Shown here: positions 17,004 through 25,939 of the stretch, one piece after another
How the letters are laid out: each line of letters begins with the position of its first letter
Numbering within the stretch: position 1 is the stretch's first letter
Origin: Nitrososphaera sp.
Lineage (GTDB): Archaea; Thermoproteota; Nitrososphaeria; Nitrososphaerales; Nitrososphaeraceae
Reading direction: 5' to 3'
Assembly: GCA_039938515.1 (NCBI GenBank)
Contig: JBDUUL010000016.1
Coordinates: forward strand, 1 to 56,703
Length of the DNA stretch: 56,703 nucleotides
Notes under the pieces: generated by a model
The model's input: the letters and a program-made list of their open reading frames with translations, nothing else
Databases searched by the model: none
Told to the model about the DNA's origin: nothing
Translations under genes and position numbers: made by a program

Positions 17004-18083
17004 TTAGCAGCCGGCTAACTTTGCCCAGTCCCTAGTGGCAAACTCACTAACACTGCACTGTGACTTGTCAAGAAGAGCAGAACCGGAATGAAGCAGTTGC
17101 TCATTCATGCTTAGCCCAGAACAGTAGACTGCAGCAACTATGCTGTCTCCACTGGTAGGATTGCCATCATCTTGGTCTATGAGCGCGCTGTTCCCTAGGC
17201 AATATGTCTCCAAGATTGAAACTGCGGACTCGCTCCTTCCCCCCTGATTGGGGACTGTTGAACTGGAGACGAGCGCGAGCTGAACCTTGTAGATAGTATT
17301 GTTAAGCTGCAGGTATAGCGAGTTAGGTCCGGCTACTCTGATTATCGTCCCGACAGCACATCCTGCGGAGCCGCTGCATAAGGCGGTGGAGTTTGAAGGA
17401 GGGTTTCCTGCCACAGTGGAGGGAATTGCAGGATTGCTGGAATTTGCAAGCACCGAGGGCCCATTTGATCGGCCCATTGTTTGGTTGGCAAACTCCCATT
17501 CATCTGATCCGTCAGGAACGGCCTGCCATGTTCTCGCATCATGGAACCTGTCAATCAACAGAGGTGTCTTGCTCACAATTGCACCCGAAGAATTGGAGAG
17601 CCTCATCATGTCGGCAATGTTTGAAACTTGGTTTCTTGGAATGAACTGGACATAAAAGCCTCCGGGCGCCAATGACGGGCTCTGTGCAAACAATAGGGTC
17701 GAGTTAATGGTTTGCATCGTGTAATTAGCAAGCGAAACTGTCCTTGACGTAGGGTTGTACAATTCAATCCATGGGCTACCGCTACCTGGGGGATTCAGTT
17801 CGACTTCGTTGATCCTAATGTCCTGCCCTCTTGACTGATTCGCCACGGCCACAGCAGGCCGGTCAAGGAAAGGCGCTACGGCAGGGTTGCTCGGTGAGGC
17901 TGAAAGCAGGGGCACGCCAAACTGGCTGCCTCCGAACTGGGATGAAGCGCTAGCGGTTGCTATAGGTGATATCCCCATTTGGGAGCTGGTTCCAATGGAA
18001 CCCACATTGGCAAATGTTAGCGAGAAAGTCAAGGCGGCCAGCAGCACCGCCGTTAATCCCGACCGAGCGCCATGCAGGTTCAT
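17004..18083 (-). CDS. Secreted lamin-tail-domain protein with SNase-like C-terminus
   Basis: This is a 359-residue extracellular protein. A signal peptide covers about residues 8-30 (LTAVLLAALTFSLTFANV). After a Ser/Ala-rich linker a lamin-tail (LTD) domain spans about residues 88-205: IRINEVELNPPG, SPWIELYNP, SRTVSLANYTMQ and APGGFYVQFIPR are its standard elements. The C-terminal 130 residues resemble an OB-fold staphylococcal-nuclease-like domain, with GTIIRVAGPNSLYLQLNNTIYKVQLALV and the late MNEQLLHSGSALLD ... SEFATRDWAKLAGC. The acidic catalytic DTPE of active SNases is replaced (LVSSS), so activity is doubtful. Adhesion or surface scaffolding is the inferred role. Confidence 0.7.
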   Translation of the reverse strand: MNLHGARSGLTAVLLAALTFSLTFANVGSIGTSSQMGISPIATASASSQFGGSQFGVPLLSASPSNPAVAPFLDRPAVAVANQSRGQDIRINEVELNPPGSGSPWIELYNPTSRTVSLANYTMQTINSTLLFAQSPSLAPGGFYVQFIPRNQVSNIADMMRLSNSSGAIVSKTPLLIDRFHDARTWQAVPDGSDEWEFANQTMGRSNGPSVLANSSNPAIPSTVAGNPPSNSTALCSGSAGCAVGTIIRVAGPNSLYLQLNNTIYKVQLALVSSSTVPNQGGRSESAVSILETYCLGNSALIDQDDGNPTSGDSIVAAVYCSGLSMNEQLLHSGSALLDKSQCSVSEFATRDWAKLAGC

Positions 18084-18157
18084 AACTCGTTTACATCGAT
18101 ATGTCTGCGCGTCGAATAATAACGATTATGAAGTCCGGCTCTATCAACAAGTTCAGT

Positions 18158-18394
18158 TCAATTGCGCAGCTTTATCCGAAGATACAGGCGCTTCATCCTG
18201 CTTAGAACAAGAATTGCGGCAAGAACCGCGACTACGGCTATGCCGGCCTGAATGATCGAGATTTCAAACCTACTAAAGTTTGCCTTCGTAAGCGTCCCGT
18301 CGATAGGAGTGACAAACGCCACCAGGAATGCCACGACTGCCAGAACGACAAGCCACATCCCTGTTATGAAAATGGCCAAGCTTACTAATCCCAA
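18158..18394 (-). CDS. Small two-helix membrane protein
   Basis: This is a small hydrophobic protein of about 78 residues with two membrane helices (about residues 3-29 and 50-72), joined by an outward loop TPIDGTLTKANFSRFE and ending in a basic tail KRLYLRIKLRN. The open frame extends farther upstream inside the neighbouring gene. The TTG at 18394 sits one base beyond that gene's stop codon, and TTG at 18415 is an alternative. Its close coupling to the GlcNAc-phosphate transferase suggests a helper in the same membrane pathway. I do not recognise the family. Confidence 0.5.
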   Translation of the reverse strand: MGLVSLAIFITGMWLVVLAVVAFLVAFVTPIDGTLTKANFSRFEISIIQAGIAVVAVLAAILVLSRMKRLYLRIKLRN

Positions 18395-18395
18395 T

Positions 18396-19427
18396 TCAGT
18401 TAGAAACCCCCACAAAGATGCTTTGAAGCACAATGGAAATGAACGCAAGCCCCGAGGAAAATGCGGCAAGACCAAATATTTTCCGGCCTATGGTTTTCTC
18501 GTCAAGCGGACCGTCGGCCAGAATCAACCGAACAAGGGTGGCAGGCGCATTCTTTGACTTTGTTGCAGCAAGACGGTAATCCTCAAGAAGCATTGTGGGC
18601 CTTTCAACTTCCCGATGTTCAACGACCTTCTTTACGCTTGCCAGGAAGAGAAAGGAGTTCATTACCGCAGGCAGCAAGGCAATCACGCCGATTATTTCTG
18701 ACTTACCGGCGATTGCCAGTGCACCATAAAGCACACCGAGCAGCAGGGTTCCAGAGTCGCCCGGGAATATTTTGCTCGGAAATTTATGGTACTTGTAGAA
18801 TGCGATCGACACGGCCAAAAGCGGAACAGCGGCGACCAGGACGACGGTATTTCCGAATAACGCAATGCTTACCAATAGCGGGATAGACGCAATAATCACA
18901 AAACCCGAAGCGACGCCGTTTAGGACATCTATGGAATTGATGGTGTTGCCGGTTATAGGAATTATTACGAGTATCAGGGGAATGTAGAGAAGCGGGATGA
19001 AGGCGTGGCCAAAAATGAGGTTAAGATCGTCACCGTGAGCCTGTAGTACTATCATCGGGATCGCCGCTGCCAGCAGCGCAACGGGCTTGAACCAGCCCGG
19101 CATAACCCTACGATCATCGACATAGCCGACCAGAAACGCGATAGTGGTAGAGAGGAGGATTGCCAGAACTGTGGTGTTTGATGTGACAGCGAAGATGAAT
19201 GCCTCCGACAACCCAACCGCAAGCATCAGGACAGGCCCAGCTGGCCTTGGAACGAGTGGCTTTGATTTTTTGTGATAGTCCTGAACCGTCCGCCCATGCG
19301 CGACAAGGTAGCGGATGAACCGCGGCATTACCAAGAACGTCGCCCCGAATGAAATTGCTGCTGCGATGAGGGCGTAGGCCACTACTTCTATCAAGGTCAG
19401 CGTGCCAACAGGCATCGTTTCAACCAA
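18396..19427 (-). CDS. UDP-GlcNAc:dolichyl-phosphate GlcNAc-1-phosphotransferase-like enzyme
   Basis: This 343-residue membrane enzyme of the MraY/WecA/ALG7 superfamily transfers a sugar-1-phosphate to a polyprenyl (dolichyl) phosphate, the first step of N-glycan lipid synthesis. Ten or so membrane helices are present. Family motifs are YHKKSKPLVPRPAG near residue 51, GYVDDRR near 101, GNTINSIDVLNGVASG near 160 and FPSKIFPGDSGTLLLG near 215. The VVEHREVERPT loop fits the eukaryotic/archaeal branch rather than MraY. TTG at 19427 is about 24 bases after GATTAATT; ATG at 19415 is an alternative. It probably serves surface-protein glycosylation. Confidence 0.88.
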   Translation of the reverse strand: MVETMPVGTLTLIEVVAYALIAAAISFGATFLVMPRFIRYLVAHGRTVQDYHKKSKPLVPRPAGPVLMLAVGLSEAFIFAVTSNTTVLAILLSTTIAFLVGYVDDRRVMPGWFKPVALLAAAIPMIVLQAHGDDLNLIFGHAFIPLLYIPLILVIIPITGNTINSIDVLNGVASGFVIIASIPLLVSIALFGNTVVLVAAVPLLAVSIAFYKYHKFPSKIFPGDSGTLLLGVLYGALAIAGKSEIIGVIALLPAVMNSFLFLASVKKVVEHREVERPTMLLEDYRLAATKSKNAPATLVRLILADGPLDEKTIGRKIFGLAAFSSGLAFISIVLQSIFVGVSN

Positions 19428-19446
19428 CCTATGCCTTTGACCGATT

Positions 19447-19454
19447 GATTAATT
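19447..19454 (-). promoter_or_regulatory. TATA-like box of the GlcNAc-phosphate transferase
   Basis: AATTAATC read on the minus strand lies 20-27 bases before the TTG start at 19427. The rest of the 250-base gap to 19677 shows no gene or clear RNA signal. Confidence 0.4.
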
Positions 19455-19677
19455 GATCTTTTGGGACATCAAAAGGGGCGCAAAACCCGATATTGCAAGC
19501 AGCAATTTTGGCAGTTGTTATTTCTGCATTCAAAGAAATGGAAGGACGGGGAGGATATCTCGCCTGATAGCTCACTTCTTAGGGGTTTATTCCACCGTTT
19601 CTTAGCCTTTACTGAACATTGTCAGGATTAATTGCGGCATGGCCCGGCCGTCTGAATGAAGGACTGATACCCGGGAC

Positions 19678-21828
19678 TTAACCTCCTTGGCGCTGTTTTA
19701 GCTGATCCTTTATCTTTTTCGCAACCGCTGGTCCTATCTTGTCGATGGCAGCTATTTTGGATTCTGAACTCTTTGCGAGTTTGCTCACGTCAGTATATCC
19801 GGCCCTGAAAAGCGCACGGGCTCGAACTCTTCCCACCTCTTCAAGCGATACCAGGGGCAAAAGTTCTTCACCGACACCGTACCTGATTCGCGTTCGGAGG
19901 TTCCCAATCTCTCCGAGTAAATCCTCGCGACCGCTGATTTTTGCCACTTCATAAAGGGCGGAGGACAGCCACCTGCTGACTTCGACTATCCTATGAAGGT
20001 CTCCCGGCTCAATGCCAGTCGATTCGCCAATAGCCGCTTCGCTGGCCTCGTCGAGCCACTGGGCAAGCGCCCAAAAACTCCTTGACGACTCATATTCGCT
20101 TAATGAATAAAACAGTTCGGTGCCTTTCGATTCAAGCAGCTGTGATACCATCTCGTAGTCTTTTTTCCTCAGGGCAAGTTTCGGATAAAAATCGCTGCAA
20201 TTGGAGATAAGGTGCAGAAATCCGAGAGTGTGCCTGTCACCATTGTTGCGGGGTAGTCGATCCAGAGCTTCCCTGAAATTGACTGCCGTCAGGGGGTCGA
20301 TGTAAAGCTGGGAAACTCTTTTGCCAAACTCGGTTGCGATGAACCTCTGGTTTCGCAAAAGTATCAAGCGCTCTTTTTCCAAGAATTCAAGAGCGCCGGA
20401 AAGTTTGAACTCAATGACGGAACTGCTACTCTGCTGCGCCAGGAGGGTCTTGGAGAAAAAACCGAGGATCTCGCCGTGCTTTAAGCCAGGATCTGAGGCA
20501 ATAGTAGACAGTAAGTGGAATCGTACGGCTTTTTCGCTTGAAAGCCTAGACTTTAGCGGCTCCGGCTCCCCCAGGACATAGTGATCGTACAGCTCGTCGG
20601 CACTTATTCCGCTTTGCTCCGAGACGATTATCGACTCGCCAAAAGTATCGTATTTCGGCCTGCCAGCCCTGCCGGAGAGCTGCTTGTATTCAAGGACGCT
20701 GATTGGTGTGCTTCCCCCGTACTCGGAGTCGTATCGCAGCACGCTTGCCAGAACCACTCGCCTAGCTGGAAGATTCACGCCTGCTGCCAGGGTCGGCGTC
20801 GCGGTCAAGAGCCGGACCGTGCCTGACTTGAATGCATCTTCGATCAGCTGTCTGCTATGCTGCCCGAGTCCGGCGTGATGAAATCCTACGCCCTTTCTCG
20901 CAAGTTCGGAAAGAACCTTGGTGGTTTCCGTCCCCTCGTCAGTGCGCAATATTTTCGATGAAAGCTCCCCAGCTGCTTTGCGTCCCTCATCTGACATGCT
21001 GGCAAAGACCGCATCGGAAGCCTTTACCGCGATAGAGACTGCCCTTTTTCGTGTCTCGGCAAATATGAGTGCCTGGCCGCCATCGCTTAGGGATTGCAGA
21101 GCGACGTCGATGGCTGCAGCCGCGCCGGATCTCGGAACGCGAATCGTTCTCGCTCCCTTTCCATCGTTTGTTCTTATTGAATCGTAATCGAAAACACCCT
21201 CTATCAGTTTTGTCGGGCGCCACTTGCTTTCGACAGGCTTGCAGCCCAGCCAATCAGCAATCTCGGAGCTATTTGCCACTGTCGCTGACAGAGCGATCAG
21301 CTGCGCTTGGGGGTATCTCTCGCGTATCCGAGTCAGCATCATTTCCAGAGTGGGACCGCGTTCCCTGTCTGAAATAAGATGTACCTCGTCCGAGATGAAC
21401 AGGCCAACCTGGCCCAGCCACTCAGCGCCATGGCGGAATAATGAATCCATCTTTTCGTTCGTTATCACGATAACGTCGGCTCCGGCAAGTTCCCTGCCGG
21501 TGGAGTCGTAGTCCCCTGTAGAAACTGCGGTTCTGATGCGTCCCGTGTCCCCGAGTAGGTCTTCAAGCCTTCGGAGCTCTTCAAATTTCTCAGAAGCCAG
21601 GGCCCGCAGAGGCGTAAGGTACACGCACTTTTGACGCTTTGCTAGGACGCTTGCGATAGCAAGCATTGCGACAAGTGTTTTGCCGCTGGCAGTAGGGGTG
21701 GTCAGGAGAACGTTCTGGCCAGTCATGACGCCAGCGTCGATCGCCGCTTTTTGCGGAGGGTAGAACGAATCATAGCCCAGCAGTTTGAGGAGGCGGCTAG
21801 CAAGAAGCTCAAGATGATTGGAAGACAT
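19678..21828 (-). CDS. hel308: Hel308-type Ski2-like DNA helicase
   Basis: This 716-residue superfamily-2 helicase acts at stalled replication forks. Walker A TPTASGKT is at residues 44-51, preceded by the Q-motif (YDSFYPPQKAAI). TPLRALASEKFEE is motif Ia, DEVHL is motif II, ALSATVANS is motif III, and QLSGRAGRPKYD is motif VI. The ratchet domain follows. A helix-hairpin-helix pair (LEEVGRVRARALFRAGY and IDKIGPAVAKKI) closes the protein. The open frame extends to 21930, but MSSNHLEL at 21828 matches the family N-terminus and has a TATA-like CAATAAAG about 45 bases upstream. It forms its own transcription unit. Confidence 0.9.
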   Translation of the reverse strand: MSSNHLELLASRLLKLLGYDSFYPPQKAAIDAGVMTGQNVLLTTPTASGKTLVAMLAIASVLAKRQKCVYLTPLRALASEKFEELRRLEDLLGDTGRIRTAVSTGDYDSTGRELAGADVIVITNEKMDSLFRHGAEWLGQVGLFISDEVHLISDRERGPTLEMMLTRIRERYPQAQLIALSATVANSSEIADWLGCKPVESKWRPTKLIEGVFDYDSIRTNDGKGARTIRVPRSGAAAAIDVALQSLSDGGQALIFAETRKRAVSIAVKASDAVFASMSDEGRKAAGELSSKILRTDEGTETTKVLSELARKGVGFHHAGLGQHSRQLIEDAFKSGTVRLLTATPTLAAGVNLPARRVVLASVLRYDSEYGGSTPISVLEYKQLSGRAGRPKYDTFGESIIVSEQSGISADELYDHYVLGEPEPLKSRLSSEKAVRFHLLSTIASDPGLKHGEILGFFSKTLLAQQSSSSVIEFKLSGALEFLEKERLILLRNQRFIATEFGKRVSQLYIDPLTAVNFREALDRLPRNNGDRHTLGFLHLISNCSDFYPKLALRKKDYEMVSQLLESKGTELFYSLSEYESSRSFWALAQWLDEASEAAIGESTGIEPGDLHRIVEVSRWLSSALYEVAKISGREDLLGEIGNLRTRIRYGVGEELLPLVSLEEVGRVRARALFRAGYTDVSKLAKSSESKIAAIDKIGPAVAKKIKDQLKQRQGG

Positions 21829-22004
21829 TGCGGGTAGAGAGGGTTCATGACACGCTAGCGCGGGCTTTATTGCTTTGCGTTTCAGCAAGCATGCATCAGT
21901 CCGTGTCGGAGGGCGAGCGCTGATGTCCATCCTGCCGTCATCTAGGTGTTTTTGGTGCCTTTATGCAAACGAGCCTATGATTTTCGCCGTCCACAGAATT
22001 CTCA

Positions 22005-22010
22005 TATATA
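22005..22010 (+). promoter_or_regulatory. TATA box of the response regulator
   Basis: TATATA lies 21-26 bases before the GTG at 22031, so the message is probably leaderless. Confidence 0.6.
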
Positions 22011-22030
22011 AGACCCAATGAATGTAAAGT

Positions 22031-22774
22031 GTGACCAAGTTTGGCTCTTTTTCGTTCAAGGTTATCAAGCGCATTTTAGACATCCTCTCTGAGGATGGTC
22101 CGCTCAAGAAGACAAACCTTGCAACAAAGGCGGGCCTCAACTTTGCCGTCTGCAAGCGATATCTTGAACTGCTCGATGCCCTGGGCTGGGTCGAGGTCGA
22201 CATGGATGTCATTGTCACTCAGGCAGGAAGAGTGGTCGGAGGTGTCTTGCTCGATCCAGACTCATTTAAAGAGATGCGCCTTGTGAAAAAAGCACAGGAA
22301 ACCGCTGCGCTCGAGTGGAGAAAGGGCGCTGCCAGGTCCGAGATCAATCCTGGATCCCCATCACCCTCCCAAGCCAGGACAGGCGGCTGGAGAGAGCGGG
22401 TGGGCCAGGTCATTATCGTCGACGACGAGCCGGACGTCGCATTCACTTTTCAGTCGTTTCTTAACGGGGTTTGTCCTGCGAAGGCGTTTTCAGACCCGTT
22501 CGAGGCCCTGAAGGCCTTTGCTGATCGGAATAGAGACATGGAACTGGCAGTTCTGGACATAAAGATTCCAGAAGTAAACGGACTGCAGCTCTACCAGATC
22601 TTCAGGGTGCTAAACAAGGATTGCAAGTTTCTGTTTGTGTCTTCACTTGACGGTGCGCGAGAGGTATTGAGCTTGTACCCTGAGATCGGGATGTCCCAGA
22701 TAGTCAAAAAGCCAATCAGCAGGGAAGCGTTCATTCAAGCAGTAATGGGTTCGCTGTCCAAAAGGAAAACTTAG
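22031..22774 (+). CDS. Response regulator with N-terminal winged helix and C-terminal receiver
   Basis: This 247-residue protein has the reverse of the usual domain order. Residues 5-75 form a winged helix common in this phylum (IKRILDILSEDGPLKKTNLATKAG, then KRYLELLDALGWVEV). After a Pro/Ser-rich linker, a CheY-like receiver spans about residues 125-245. Its acidic pocket is VDDE, the phosphate acceptor is the Asp of LAVLDIKIPEVNG, FVSS supplies the Ser/Thr, and IVKKPIS supplies the conserved Lys. GTG at 22031 follows TATATA by about 24 bases. No histidine kinase is adjacent, so it probably receives signals from a distant kinase. Confidence 0.88.
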   Translation: MTKFGSFSFKVIKRILDILSEDGPLKKTNLATKAGLNFAVCKRYLELLDALGWVEVDMDVIVTQAGRVVGGVLLDPDSFKEMRLVKKAQETAALEWRKGAARSEINPGSPSPSQARTGGWRERVGQVIIVDDEPDVAFTFQSFLNGVCPAKAFSDPFEALKAFADRNRDMELAVLDIKIPEVNGLQLYQIFRVLNKDCKFLFVSSLDGAREVLSLYPEIGMSQIVKKPISREAFIQAVMGSLSKRKT

Positions 22775-22834
22775 CGGCTAATCAGTAGTCCCTCAATGAG
22801 CGATACTTAATTACTATAAATTTTCAAAACGGTC

Positions 22835-23173
22835 ATGGCTACCGCGACATGGATTGACGGTCCCCCAGACTTTGATGATCACGAAACCTCACAGGACCGA
22901 CGCCTTAATCAAATCTTGACTGACGCTACCTCCAGGGCATGTGAAGAATATGGTATTTCCTTTGGGAGTATGTCACCCATCCAACGCATGTTTGCAACCC
23001 ACTACAGATGTAACTGCTGCAAGATGCTCCCGCTTTACAAGCTCGACCTCAGCAGCACCAGGAGAGCAAAATGCAGCTTGTGTGGACATCACGTGCCTTT
23101 GAAGAACTCTGGCAAATACGGAAAGGTAAGAAAGCAGGTTGCAAAAGTCTTGTCCGTAGAGCTGATTGGATGA
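22835..23173 (+). CDS. Small zinc-ribbon protein
   Basis: This 112-residue protein has an acidic N-terminus, then HYRCNCCKMLPLYKLDLSSTRR followed by KCSLCGHHVPL (given as separate parts). The two CxxC pairs about 20 residues apart form one zinc ribbon. A basic tail (KNSGKYGKVRKQVAKV) follows. Such ribbons often bind RNA, DNA or RNA polymerase. CTATAAAT at about 22813-22820 precedes the ATG by 15-22 bases, close for a leaderless message. It is convergent with mcm. I do not recognise a named family. Confidence 0.6.
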   Translation: MATATWIDGPPDFDDHETSQDRRLNQILTDATSRACEEYGISFGSMSPIQRMFATHYRCNCCKMLPLYKLDLSSTRRAKCSLCGHHVPLKNSGKYGKVRKQVAKVLSVELIG

Positions 23174-23188
23174 GCCAACGGTAAAGTT

Positions 23189-25270
23189 CTAGGCTTTGGC
23201 CCAGTACCCAGACCTTCTTTCATAAATCTGGCCCTCCCTGTTTGCCTTTTCAATATACTTCTTGGCGTCGTTGTCATCACTAAACTTGCCGCTCTTTACA
23301 AGCTCTGAGATTAGGGATTTTTCTTCAACATCATTGTTATCGCTTCCGGCAAGCCCTTTGAAGATGTCCATGAAGACCTTTGACTTGGAGACTTCGCTTA
23401 TTGGCTTTCCATACAGCACTCCCATGTCCGTCTTGCCGGTATTCACGTCTACGCCCGCGGTCTTAAGCATCTGGTCTACCAGAAACAGGGCGCGTCGCGC
23501 GTCTTCCTCATCGACCAGGTCCTTGAGCAAAAGCCTCGCCCGAGCGGTTGCAAGCCTTACGAGTCCCTCGAGCTGCCTCGGGGTTACAGTAATCATGCCC
23601 TCCGTCTCAACTTTTCGCATGTTCATGTAGTATTCCCTGATGAGATCTGTGGCTTCCTGCGTCAGCGCTGGTTCACGCTGCCGGGCATAAGAGAGGTACT
23701 TGCTGAACAAGTCAATGTCGATAGGTGGCCTTGCAGCGCGCTCAGAATCCTTGTGAATCTGAAGAATGTGGCTGGCTATCAGGCCGTCCTTTTCCTTGTC
23801 GGGGGTGTCTCGAACAATAAAGATCAGGTCAAAGCGAGTGAGAAGCGGTATCGGCAGGTTGACGTTTTCTGTAATGTTCTTGTATGCATCGTATTTGCCG
23901 TACATGGGGTTGGCTGCCGCTAGGATAGATGTTCTGGCGTTCAGAGTTGCGACTATTCCTCCCTTGGCGACTGAACAGGTCTGCTGTTCCATCACTTCGT
24001 GAAGCGCGGAGCGGTCCTCTGGCTTTATCTTGTCAAATTCGTCGATGCAGCAGAGCCCCTGGTCCCCCAGGACAACCGCGCCGGCTTCGAGCATGAAAAT
24101 GCCAGACTTGTCCCGGATTACGGCGGCAGTAAGCCCGGCGGCGGTAGAGCCACGGCCTGAAGTGTATAGTCCCCGGGGGGCGATTTTGGCGGCAAACTTG
24201 AGCATTTCAGACTTGGCCACACCTGGGTCGCCAACAAGCAACAGGTTAAGGTCACCCCTCCTCGAGGTCCCGTCGGCCAGCTTTTTTGCTACAGAGCCTA
24301 CAATCAGCAGCAGGATGGCTTCCTTCAAGATCTCGTGACCGTAGATATGCGGTGCAAAGGACCCGACCAGTTTTTCATAGGCATCGGGCTTGCTGGCGAT
24401 TGTTACTATTTGCTTTTCGTCCTCAGGGCTTATTGCTAGCCTGTCAACTGTTCTTGAATCCTTGTTGCCTGCCCTGCCTCCCAGGTACTCGATGTTGTTG
24501 CCCTCCATTCTCAGCCTGAAAAGGCTGGATCGGATCTGGGGGCCTACAGCTTCCTGTTCGATTCTTACAACCCCTGTGAGGATTATCCGGTCCCCTGGCC
24601 TGCACCTGTCCACCAGGTCAGCCATGACAGTGACCTCAACGTAATGTGGAAGCTGGCCAGCGGGAAGATCTTCGGGCAGCTCCTGCAGGCGCACCATCTG
24701 AAAATCTATGAACACGCTTGCTTCCGGATCGAGGTCCAGATCCTTCTCGCCGCACTCGGGACATTTGGTCGGCTTTTTCGCAACTAGTTTTCGCAGTTCC
24801 TCGGTTACCGTGACCCTGTCGCAGTTGAAGCACCGGTAGGCAACCCTCTTGGCAAGTGGCTTGACTTCCGAAGAGCGGACAACCATTCCGGAGACGCTTA
24901 CCATTTTGTCGATTACTTCTGCGTTTATCTCCCTCAGCCCCTTGGATACAGTATAGTTTCCTATGCGGACTGCGACATGATCGTGGACCTCTTTTTCATA
25001 ATCCGGATGAATCTCAGCCAGTATCGAAAGGACCGCGGTGTTGAAAGCCTGCAGCATGCTATCCGGCTCGTGCGTCATCCTCTTGGCAAGATCGGGGTTG
25101 AAGGTATCGAAGTCCAGGTAATCGACCGTGAGTGCAGGAGTGCCCATTGCCATCATGTTGTTCACCCTGTCAAAGTACTTGTACGAGCCATCACGGTCCC
25201 TAAAGCTTGTCAGAAAAGTCTTCAGGTCATCGACAATCGCGGCCCCGGTCTGCTGTTGCTGCTCAGCCAA
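23189..25270 (-). CDS. mcm: Replicative helicase MCM
   Basis: This 693-residue minichromosome maintenance helicase forms the hexameric motor of the archaeal replisome. The N-terminal domain has a zinc site, CFNCD and KCPECG, near residues 150-180. The AAA+ core carries Walker A VGDPGVAKSEM (about residues 342-352), Walker B CCIDEFDKI and the arginine finger LTRFDLIF. A winged helix ends the protein (SELVKSGKFSDDNDAKKYIEKA). The TTG at 25270 overlaps the stop of the GINS gene by eight bases, so the two replisome proteins are translated from one message. Confidence 0.97.
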   Translation of the reverse strand: MAEQQQQTGAAIVDDLKTFLTSFRDRDGSYKYFDRVNNMMAMGTPALTVDYLDFDTFNPDLAKRMTHEPDSMLQAFNTAVLSILAEIHPDYEKEVHDHVAVRIGNYTVSKGLREINAEVIDKMVSVSGMVVRSSEVKPLAKRVAYRCFNCDRVTVTEELRKLVAKKPTKCPECGEKDLDLDPEASVFIDFQMVRLQELPEDLPAGQLPHYVEVTVMADLVDRCRPGDRIILTGVVRIEQEAVGPQIRSSLFRLRMEGNNIEYLGGRAGNKDSRTVDRLAISPEDEKQIVTIASKPDAYEKLVGSFAPHIYGHEILKEAILLLIVGSVAKKLADGTSRRGDLNLLLVGDPGVAKSEMLKFAAKIAPRGLYTSGRGSTAAGLTAAVIRDKSGIFMLEAGAVVLGDQGLCCIDEFDKIKPEDRSALHEVMEQQTCSVAKGGIVATLNARTSILAAANPMYGKYDAYKNITENVNLPIPLLTRFDLIFIVRDTPDKEKDGLIASHILQIHKDSERAARPPIDIDLFSKYLSYARQREPALTQEATDLIREYYMNMRKVETEGMITVTPRQLEGLVRLATARARLLLKDLVDEEDARRALFLVDQMLKTAGVDVNTGKTDMGVLYGKPISEVSKSKVFMDIFKGLAGSDNNDVEEKSLISELVKSGKFSDDNDAKKYIEKANREGQIYERRSGYWAKA

Positions 25271-25799
25271 CTTTTTTCAAGACCTCTTTCTTAAACTGGA
25301 CCGCTGCGCCGTGGACCCGAAGATATAGCTCGCGCTCTTCTGCCGCCAGCTTGGAGTTAAGTTCGGCAGAAAGTGGCGTAGCTGCGGCAAGCTTTACAAT
25401 TTTTTCAAGCCTCGATGCCACAAATGTATTGAGGGCGACGGACAGGTTCTCCTTTTCTCTCTCGCGCAATCCCGCAAAATAGTCGCTTACACGGATGTAA
25501 AAGTCGATATCCAACCCAGAGAGGTCATGCGGTCTTGAAATCCGCTCGCGGTTTAACGCTCGCGACACATATGCAGCAACCTCGGTTGGCTGAATTTCAA
25601 TTGCGCCCTGCTCAAGAAGGACGTTGGCAAGCCATCGGGGGAGAGATGACATGTCGCCCTCGCGGGCGTCAAGAGTCACATCCCCAACAGTAACTTTGAC
25701 GTCTCTCTTGTAAGATATCCTCACCTCCTCGTTAAGGTAGCCTATGCCATAAGCTTCCTGGATGTCGCGGATGCGAGAATCAGACGGACTGTCTGCCAT
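25263..25799 (-). CDS. GINS complex subunit
   Basis: This 178-residue replication protein links MCM and Cdc45/RecJ in the CMG-like helicase. The layout of a beta domain (VRISYKRDVKVTVGDVTLDAREGDMSSLPRWLANVL in separate parts) followed by an alpha domain (DIDFYIRVSDYFAGLREREKEN) fits the GINS fold. Here the order is beta then alpha, as in Sld5/Psf1-type archaeal Gins51-like proteins. The exact paralogue is not certain. It lies directly upstream of mcm with an eight-base overlap, the usual archaeal arrangement. ATG at 25799 is used. Confidence 0.85.
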   Translation of the reverse strand: MADSPSDSRIRDIQEAYGIGYLNEEVRISYKRDVKVTVGDVTLDAREGDMSSLPRWLANVLLEQGAIEIQPTEVAAYVSRALNRERISRPHDLSGLDIDFYIRVSDYFAGLREREKENLSVALNTFVASRLEKIVKLAAATPLSAELNSKLAAEERELYLRVHGAAVQFKKEVLKKVG

Positions 25800-25939
25800 G
25801 GCGGCTGGTGCTGCATAGACTTTCCGGCAGTTATATCTTATCCCAAGGACGTCAGGGGATATATCCTAACCCGGCGTATGCCCTGGAGCCAGGAGCAATG
25901 TATTAATTGATTTTTGAGAGACGTAAATGCACCGATACC

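Noticed and set aside
21829-21930. Longer start of the Hel308-type helicase
   Set aside because: The extra 34 residues have no family counterpart and include a probable promoter; the ATG at 21828 gives the usual N-terminus.
21961-22218. Minus-strand open frame of 85 codons overlapping the response regulator start
   Set aside because: It is antisense to the winged-helix domain, has low-complexity Ser and Met content, and its translation shows no domain pattern.
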